Of a stretch of DNA of 9,834 nt, positions 6,206 to 9,834 are shown in pieces. The position numbers and the translations under genes are program-made. The stretch's first letter is position 1. Every line of letters begins with the position of its first letter. The notes under the pieces were generated by a model. It saw only the letters and a list, made by a program, of their open reading frames with translations, did no database searches and was not told where the DNA came from. The stretch is from NCBI GenBank assembly GCA_005793295.1, contig SXSX01000102.1:1-9834 (forward strand). The letters are read 5' to 3'. Origin of the DNA: Burkholderiales bacterium (GTDB taxonomy: Bacteria > Pseudomonadota > Gammaproteobacteria > Burkholderiales > Burkholderiaceae_C).

Positions 6206-7555
6206 ATGGCAACAGAAGGCAACCTCCAAGCGCCCACCCGTCACCCGATTGACTGGAAAGGGACTGACTACTACAACGAAGCGTCTGTCTTTCATGAAAT
6301 GGAGCGGATTTTTGACATCTGCCACGGCTGCCGCCGCTGCGTGAGTCTGTGCGGATCTTTCCCTACGCTGTTTGATTTGGTTGATGAGAGCAAGACCATG
6401 GAAGTCGATGGCGTGGACAAAAAAGACTACTGGAAAGTGGTTGACCAATGCTATCTGTGCGACCTGTGCTACCTCACCAAGTGCCCGTATGTGCCACCAC
6501 ATGAATTCAACTTGGACTTTCCGCACACGATGCTTCGCGCTAAGGCCATTAAGTTCAAAAAAGGCGAAGTCAGCACCGGTGAAAAACTGCTAGCCAGCAC
6601 GGATTTGCATGGCTCCTTTGCCGGTATTCCCATCGTGGTTCAGGCTGTCAACGCTATCAATAAAACTGCCATTGCGCGTGATGTCATGGAGTCCACACTT
6701 GGCGTGGACAAAGACGCTTGGCTGCCTACTTTGGCAACCAAAAAATTCCGCTCCAGCGCACCCAAGGCCAAAACTACCGTGGTGCAAGACGGCGCCAAAA
6801 CACCCGGCAAGGTCGCTATTTTTGCAACCTGCTACATCAACTACAACGAGCCTGGCATTGGCATGGATTTGCTAAAAATTCTTGACCACAACGATGTTCC
6901 CTACGTCATTGTGGACAAAGAAAAATGCTGCGGCATGCCCAAGCTCGAGCTGGGTGACTTGGACTCAGTCAACGCGTCTAAAGAAGCCAATATTCCCGTG
7001 CTTGCCCGCTACGCCAAAGAGGGCTACGCCATTTTGGCTGCAGTACCAAGCTGCGCTTTGATGTTTAAGCAAGAAATTCCTTTGATGTTCCCGCTAGAAG
7101 AAGATGTGCAGTTGGTCAAGAAACACATGTGGGATCCTTTTGAATACTTGATGCAGCGTAAGCGCGATGGTTTTTTAAAAACCGAGTTCACTACCCCACT
7201 GGGCAACGTGAGCTACCAAATCCCTTGCCACGGCCGGGTTCAAAACATCGGCAAAAAAACCGAAGAGATGCTCAAGATGATCCCAGAGACTACGATCAAC
7301 ACGTTAGAGCGTTGTTCGGGGCATGCAGGGACCTTTGGCGTAAAGAAAACGTACCACCAACAATCAATGAAGATCGGTAAGCCGCTTTTCAAAGCCATGG
7401 CCAATATGAAAGACGGAAGCAAACCTGACTTCATCAGCTCGGACTGCCCCTTGGGCGGCCACCACATCGCCCAAGGTTTTGAAGTCAACGGACTAGGCGC
7501 TCCAGAGTTACAACATCCTTTGAGTTTGGTTGCCAAAGCCTACGGACTCAAATAA
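6206..7555 (+). CDS. GlpC/HdrB-like Fe-S protein with two [4Fe-4S] motifs and two CCG-type domains
   Basis: A 449-residue protein of the heterodisulfide reductase-related family. The N-terminal ferredoxin-like part has two cluster motifs: Cys39, 42, 45 and 49 (CHGCRRCVSLC) and Cys82, 85, 88 and 93 (CYLCDLCYLTKCP). The C-terminal half has two Cys-rich domains: Cys209, Cys241-Cys242-Gly and Cys283, then Cys341 (IPCHGR), Cys370 and Cys414 (SDCPLGGHH). In the second, the usual Cys-Cys-Gly reads Cys-Ser-Gly-His (370-373). No membrane helix is visible, so it is likely soluble or peripheral. Such proteins move electrons between a dehydrogenase or quinone and a partner. Its position behind a rubredoxin-less rubrerythrin and 18 nt before DUF3501 suggests electron supply to the rubrerythrin; that is inference. 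Start ATG 6206 has only a weak ribosome site (AGAGAA). Confidence 0.88.
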   Translation: MATEGNLQAPTRHPIDWKGTDYYNEASVFHEMERIFDICHGCRRCVSLCGSFPTLFDLVDESKTMEVDGVDKKDYWKVVDQCYLCDLCYLTKCPYVPPHEFNLDFPHTMLRAKAIKFKKGEVSTGEKLLASTDLHGSFAGIPIVVQAVNAINKTAIARDVMESTLGVDKDAWLPTLATKKFRSSAPKAKTTVVQDGAKTPGKVAIFATCYINYNEPGIGMDLLKILDHNDVPYVIVDKEKCCGMPKLELGDLDSVNASKEANIPVLARYAKEGYAILAAVPSCALMFKQEIPLMFPLEEDVQLVKKHMWDPFEYLMQRKRDGFLKTEFTTPLGNVSYQIPCHGRVQNIGKKTEEMLKMIPETTINTLERCSGHAGTFGVKKTYHQQSMKIGKPLFKAMANMKDGSKPDFISSDCPLGGHHIAQGFEVNGLGAPELQHPLSLVAKAYGLK

Positions 7556-7573
7556 TCATCACGAAAGACCACG

Positions 7574-8167
7574 ATGCAACTAACCGGCAATATCACCCCT
7601 GAGAGCCTCATGAGCCTTGAGGCCTACACCAAATTTAGAAAAACCAACAAGCCCTTGGTGATGGCGCACCGAAAATTACGCAGCGTACAGCTGGGCGAAA
7701 ACATCAACCTGCAGTTTGAAAGCGAAACAACGATTCGCTATCAAATTCAAGAGATGTTGCGCATTGAAAAGATTTTTGAAGAAGATGGAATTTTGCAAGA
7801 GATCGAAGCCTACGCCCCGTTGATGCCAGATGGGCACAACTGGAAGGCGACCATGCTTTTGGAATACCCCGACGTGAACGAACGCAAACGCGAACTCGGC
7901 CGCCTCATTGGGGTGGAAGACCGGATGTTTGTAGAAGTAGAAGGCCAAGCGCGGGTCTACGCGATTGCTGACGAAGATTTAGACCGCGAGAACGATGAAA
8001 AAACATCGGCCGTTCACTTTGTTCGTTTCGAGCTCAACCAGGCCATGTGCGCCGCTGTTAAAGCCGGTGCAGGGGTCAAGTTGGGTTGCGATCACACCAA
8101 CTATCCAGCACACACTGCCATTGCCGCTGAAACACTTGCCTCTTTGGCAAGCGATCTCAAGGCTTAA
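7574..8167 (+). CDS. DUF3501 family protein
   Basis: A 197-residue protein recognised as DUF3501 from its pattern: HRKLRSVQLGE at 32-42, FESETTIRYQIQEMLRIEKI at 48-67, an acidic helical stretch with EAYAPLMP at 78-85, KATMLLEYPD at 91-100, LGRLIGVED at 108-116 and the C-terminal GCDHTNYPAH at 171-180. No function is established for the family. It has no signal peptide, membrane segment or cluster-binding Cys motif (only Cys159 and Cys172), so a cytoplasmic role as a partner or assembly factor for the Fe-S protein is the best guess from context. It begins 18 nt after the Fe-S gene stop and is almost surely in the same transcript. Genes of this family are commonly found with rubrerythrin and Fe-S oxidoreductase genes. 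Its stop is 4 nt from the stop of the convergent DUF3422 gene. Confidence 0.88.
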   Translation: MQLTGNITPESLMSLEAYTKFRKTNKPLVMAHRKLRSVQLGENINLQFESETTIRYQIQEMLRIEKIFEEDGILQEIEAYAPLMPDGHNWKATMLLEYPDVNERKRELGRLIGVEDRMFVEVEGQARVYAIADEDLDRENDEKTSAVHFVRFELNQAMCAAVKAGAGVKLGCDHTNYPAHTAIAAETLASLASDLKA

Positions 8168-8168
8168 A

Positions 8169-8194
8169 AATCTAGGGTTTTAAAAATTTAGATT
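8169..8194. terminator. Weak A/T-rich inverted repeat between convergent genes
   Basis: AATCTA (8169-8174) and TAGATT (8189-8194) are inverted around a 14-nt A/T-rich centre that includes TTTTAAAA. It covers the junction of the DUF3501 and DUF3422 3' ends, so a bidirectional terminator is expected here, but the stem is short and A/T-rich and no clear T-tract follows it. Confidence 0.25.
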
Positions 8195-9455
8195 GCAAAC
8201 GTTTGAGTGACGCCCAGACGCCAATCGCCACCAAGGGAATCGCAGCGGCTGAGGTTGTTTCAGCGCTCAAAGGCCAGCCTAAAGAGTGGCCCGCTTTCGC
8301 AAGATAGCTGACTAAGCCGACGATGTAGTAAGTAATCGCAGCCACCGACAAACCTTCTACAGTGGACTGCATTTTGAGCTGCAAGTCTTGTCGCTGGTTC
8401 ATCGTAGCCAGCAAAGCTTGGCTACTTTGTTGTTGTTCAATTTCGACCCGTGTTCGCAGCAAATTGCTGATGCGAGATACCCGTTGCGACAAGGCGTCTT
8501 GGCGACGCGTGGACCATTCGCAGGTACTGCGGGCAGGTGTTAAACGTCGGTCCATGAATTCACCAATAGATTGCATTCCTGCTAGGCGCGACTCGGCAAT
8601 ATCTTCAATGCGTTTATCGACCAACTCAAAATAAGCGGCGCTTGCAGAAAAGCGGGAATGGGTCGCCGCATGTTGACTCTCCACCTGTCCGGCCAACCGG
8701 GTTAACCGGTCCAACAATTGCGGCTCATCTTCACGGGTTGCAAATCGAATCGCATTGGCAAGCTCTGCCAACTCGCGCTCTGCCGATGCCAAAACTTGGG
8801 CTGCAGCTCGCGCGGCTGGCAAACCTAGGAGCGCCGCCATACGGTAGGTTTCAATCTCTAAAAGGCCTTGCACCAAACGGCCTAAGCGACGTGGCGTCAT
8901 ACCGCCAGCCAAAAGTACCATGCGGGAATACCCATCAGGATGCACCGCAAAGTCGGTATACACCTCGCCAAATCCATCGGCAACGGTAGAGGCTACCAGT
9001 GTCTCTTCATTGAGCAATTGCCGAACCAGATGGGGTTGGTCTTCTTGTGTGAGCGAGAGAACCCACAGATGTAAGCTCGCCAAACATTGGCCTGGCAAAG
9101 CAGCCAGCCAAGTTTGATTGACTGCGTCAACCGCCAGATCACGCTCAGACTGGAACGACTGGGCGTTTTTGCTGAAGGTCCAAGTGACAAATTCAGTATG
9201 AAGTTCCCAGCGCAAGCGGTATGCGCCTAAATCCAAGCGAATATGGGTGGAGTGGCTATCGGGAAGCGGCAAGTGGTGGTCTCTGGCAAGCGCAGCAATG
9301 TGTGAGCGACTCGCCTCACGCTGCGCAGCGTCACACCACATCACAATACGGGATATCCGAGCAGGAATACCCATCGCCTCGGGTGGGCGTGCATGGACCT
9401 CGTTATGCAGCGATAAACGCTGGGGGTGTTGCCGTAAAGCGTCAGTCTTCAACAA
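8172..9455 (-). CDS. DUF3422 family membrane-anchored protein, TTG start
   Basis: A 427-residue protein of the DUF3422 family, which has no established function. The family signature LHNEVHARPPEAM is at 16-28. A large, mostly helical soluble region follows, with likely coiled coil at about 315-365 (many Gln, Arg and Leu residues). Two hydrophobic segments close the protein: about 368-387 (GLSVAAITYYIVGLVSYLAK) and about 402-416 (SAAAIPLVAIGVWAS), followed by a basic tail. This suggests an inner-membrane hairpin anchor. The frame has no ATG before residue 28, inside the signature, and is closed by TAA at 9477-9479. TTG at 9453-9455 (or the next codon, TTG 9450-9452) behind AAGAGG is therefore the likely start. 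It overlaps the end of tctA by 14 nt, so translational coupling is likely. Confidence 0.88.
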   Translation of the reverse strand: MLKTDALRQHPQRLSLHNEVHARPPEAMGIPARISRIVMWCDAAQREASRSHIAALARDHHLPLPDSHSTHIRLDLGAYRLRWELHTEFVTWTFSKNAQSFQSERDLAVDAVNQTWLAALPGQCLASLHLWVLSLTQEDQPHLVRQLLNEETLVASTVADGFGEVYTDFAVHPDGYSRMVLLAGGMTPRRLGRLVQGLLEIETYRMAALLGLPAARAAAQVLASAERELAELANAIRFATREDEPQLLDRLTRLAGQVESQHAATHSRFSASAAYFELVDKRIEDIAESRLAGMQSIGEFMDRRLTPARSTCEWSTRRQDALSQRVSRISNLLRTRVEIEQQQSSQALLATMNQRQDLQLKMQSTVEGLSVAAITYYIVGLVSYLAKAGHSLGWPLSAETTSAAAIPLVAIGVWASLKRLQSKFLKP

Positions 9456-9834
9456 ATGCCTCTTCTCGTTTGGACTTTACGGATGGCATCAATACAACCA
9501 CCAGCAACACTACAGCTGCGGCTAGCAAACTGGCCGAGAGAGGGCGTGTCAAAAAAACACTCCAATCGCCCCGAGATAGCAACAAAGCACGGCGCAAATA
9601 TTCCTCCATCATGGGCCCCAAGATAAAGCCCAAGAGCAAGGGTGCGGGTTCCGCGCCCAATTTGATGAAAAGGTAACCGATGACACCAAATATCGCGACC
9701 ATCCAAATATCGAAAGTATTGTTATTGGTGGAATACACACCGATAGAGCAGAAAAGGACAATGGCTGGAAATAACCAGCGGTAGGGAACCGACAGCAATT
9801 TGATCCATATACCGATCAAAGGTAAATTCAAGAT
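9442..9834 (-). CDS. tctA: Tripartite tricarboxylate transporter permease TctA, C-terminal fragment
   Basis: About 130 residues of the C terminus; the gene continues past the right edge. TctA is the large membrane subunit of the TctABC transporters, which take up citrate and other carboxylates using a periplasmic binding protein (TctC) and a small membrane subunit (TctB). The fragment shows three hydrophobic stretches (around 18-36, 42-76 and 100-120, counted from the visible end) and the family signature NNNTFDIWMVAIFGVIGYL, then GAEPAPLLLGFILGPMMEEYLRRALLLSRGD and FLTRPLS. The tail is basic then acidic (KSKREEAFVED). The stop at 9442-9444 lies inside the start of the DUF3422 gene. tctB and tctC are not in view, so this could be a lone tctA or part of an operon to the right. 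The substrate cannot be told. Confidence 0.92.
   Translation of the reverse strand: MLNLPLIGIWIKLLSVPYRWLFPAIVLFCSIGVYSTNNNTFDIWMVAIFGVIGYLFIKLGAEPAPLLLGFILGPMMEEYLRRALLLSRGDWSVFLTRPLSASLLAAAVVLLVVVLMPSVKSKREEAFVED

Noticed and set aside
6143..6526. A 127-residue minus-strand open frame over the start of the Fe-S gene
   Set aside because: It is the complement of the two [4Fe-4S] Cys motifs and of the pyrimidine-rich leader, with no domain of its own.
9221..9676. A 151-residue plus-strand open frame over the DUF3422/tctA junction
   Set aside because: It is antisense to the DUF3422 N-terminal signature and to the TctA C-terminal signature, both clearly real.
1..9834. Mobile elements, CRISPR arrays, tRNA or rRNA genes, toxin-antitoxin pairs or phage genes
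   Set aside because: I found no transposase, spaced direct-repeat array, cloverleaf-like sequence or known defence domain. All sizeable stretches are covered by household or metabolic genes.

Overview
The window looks like an ordinary chromosomal stretch of a betaproteobacterium, most likely Burkholderiales (Comamonadaceae-like). This rests on the gene families and their order: an E. coli-type GshA, an RbgA/YlqF GTPase, a rubrerythrin / GlpC-like Fe-S protein / DUF3501 cluster, a DUF3422 membrane protein and a TctA transporter. Genus cannot be named from sequence alone. I see no tRNA, rRNA, CRISPR array, insertion sequence or prophage gene.

Layout. (1) 2-349, plus strand: C-terminal end of a TPR protein. 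(2) 401-1042, plus: a glutathione S-transferase, convergent with the next block and sharing a TTAA with it at the stop codons. (3) 1039-4567, minus: a run transcribed from right to left, namely an SDR dehydrogenase resembling the hydroxyacyl-CoA dehydrogenase part of peroxisomal MFE-2, then gshA, then rbgA/ylqF only 8 nt behind gshA. (4) 4568-4651: a short divergent control region. (5) 4652-5506, plus: a NUDT19-like NUDIX hydrolase whose Nudix box is split by an insertion. (6) 5648-8167, plus: rubrerythrin, a GlpC/HdrB-like Fe-S protein and a DUF3501 protein, with hairpins around the rubrerythrin gene. (7) 8172-9834, minus: the 3' end of tctA overlapping a DUF3422 gene that appears to start with TTG.

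How the genes may work together. gshA makes gamma-glutamylcysteine for glutathione, and the nearby GST would use glutathione. The SDR and the NUDIX protein share a divergent promoter region and each resembles a mammalian peroxisomal enzyme of acyl-CoA or CoA metabolism. The rubrerythrin lacks the usual rubredoxin domain and so needs an outside electron donor. The Fe-S protein next to it, with two [4Fe-4S] motifs and two CCG domains, is a natural candidate, with DUF3501 as an uncharacterised partner. This three-gene set is the least understood and most interesting unit here. The family assignments are strong; the joint function is inference.

No gap between genes exceeds 150 bases. The longest (5507-5647 and 6071-6205) hold hairpins, inverted repeats and a tandem 11-bp repeat, listed below.
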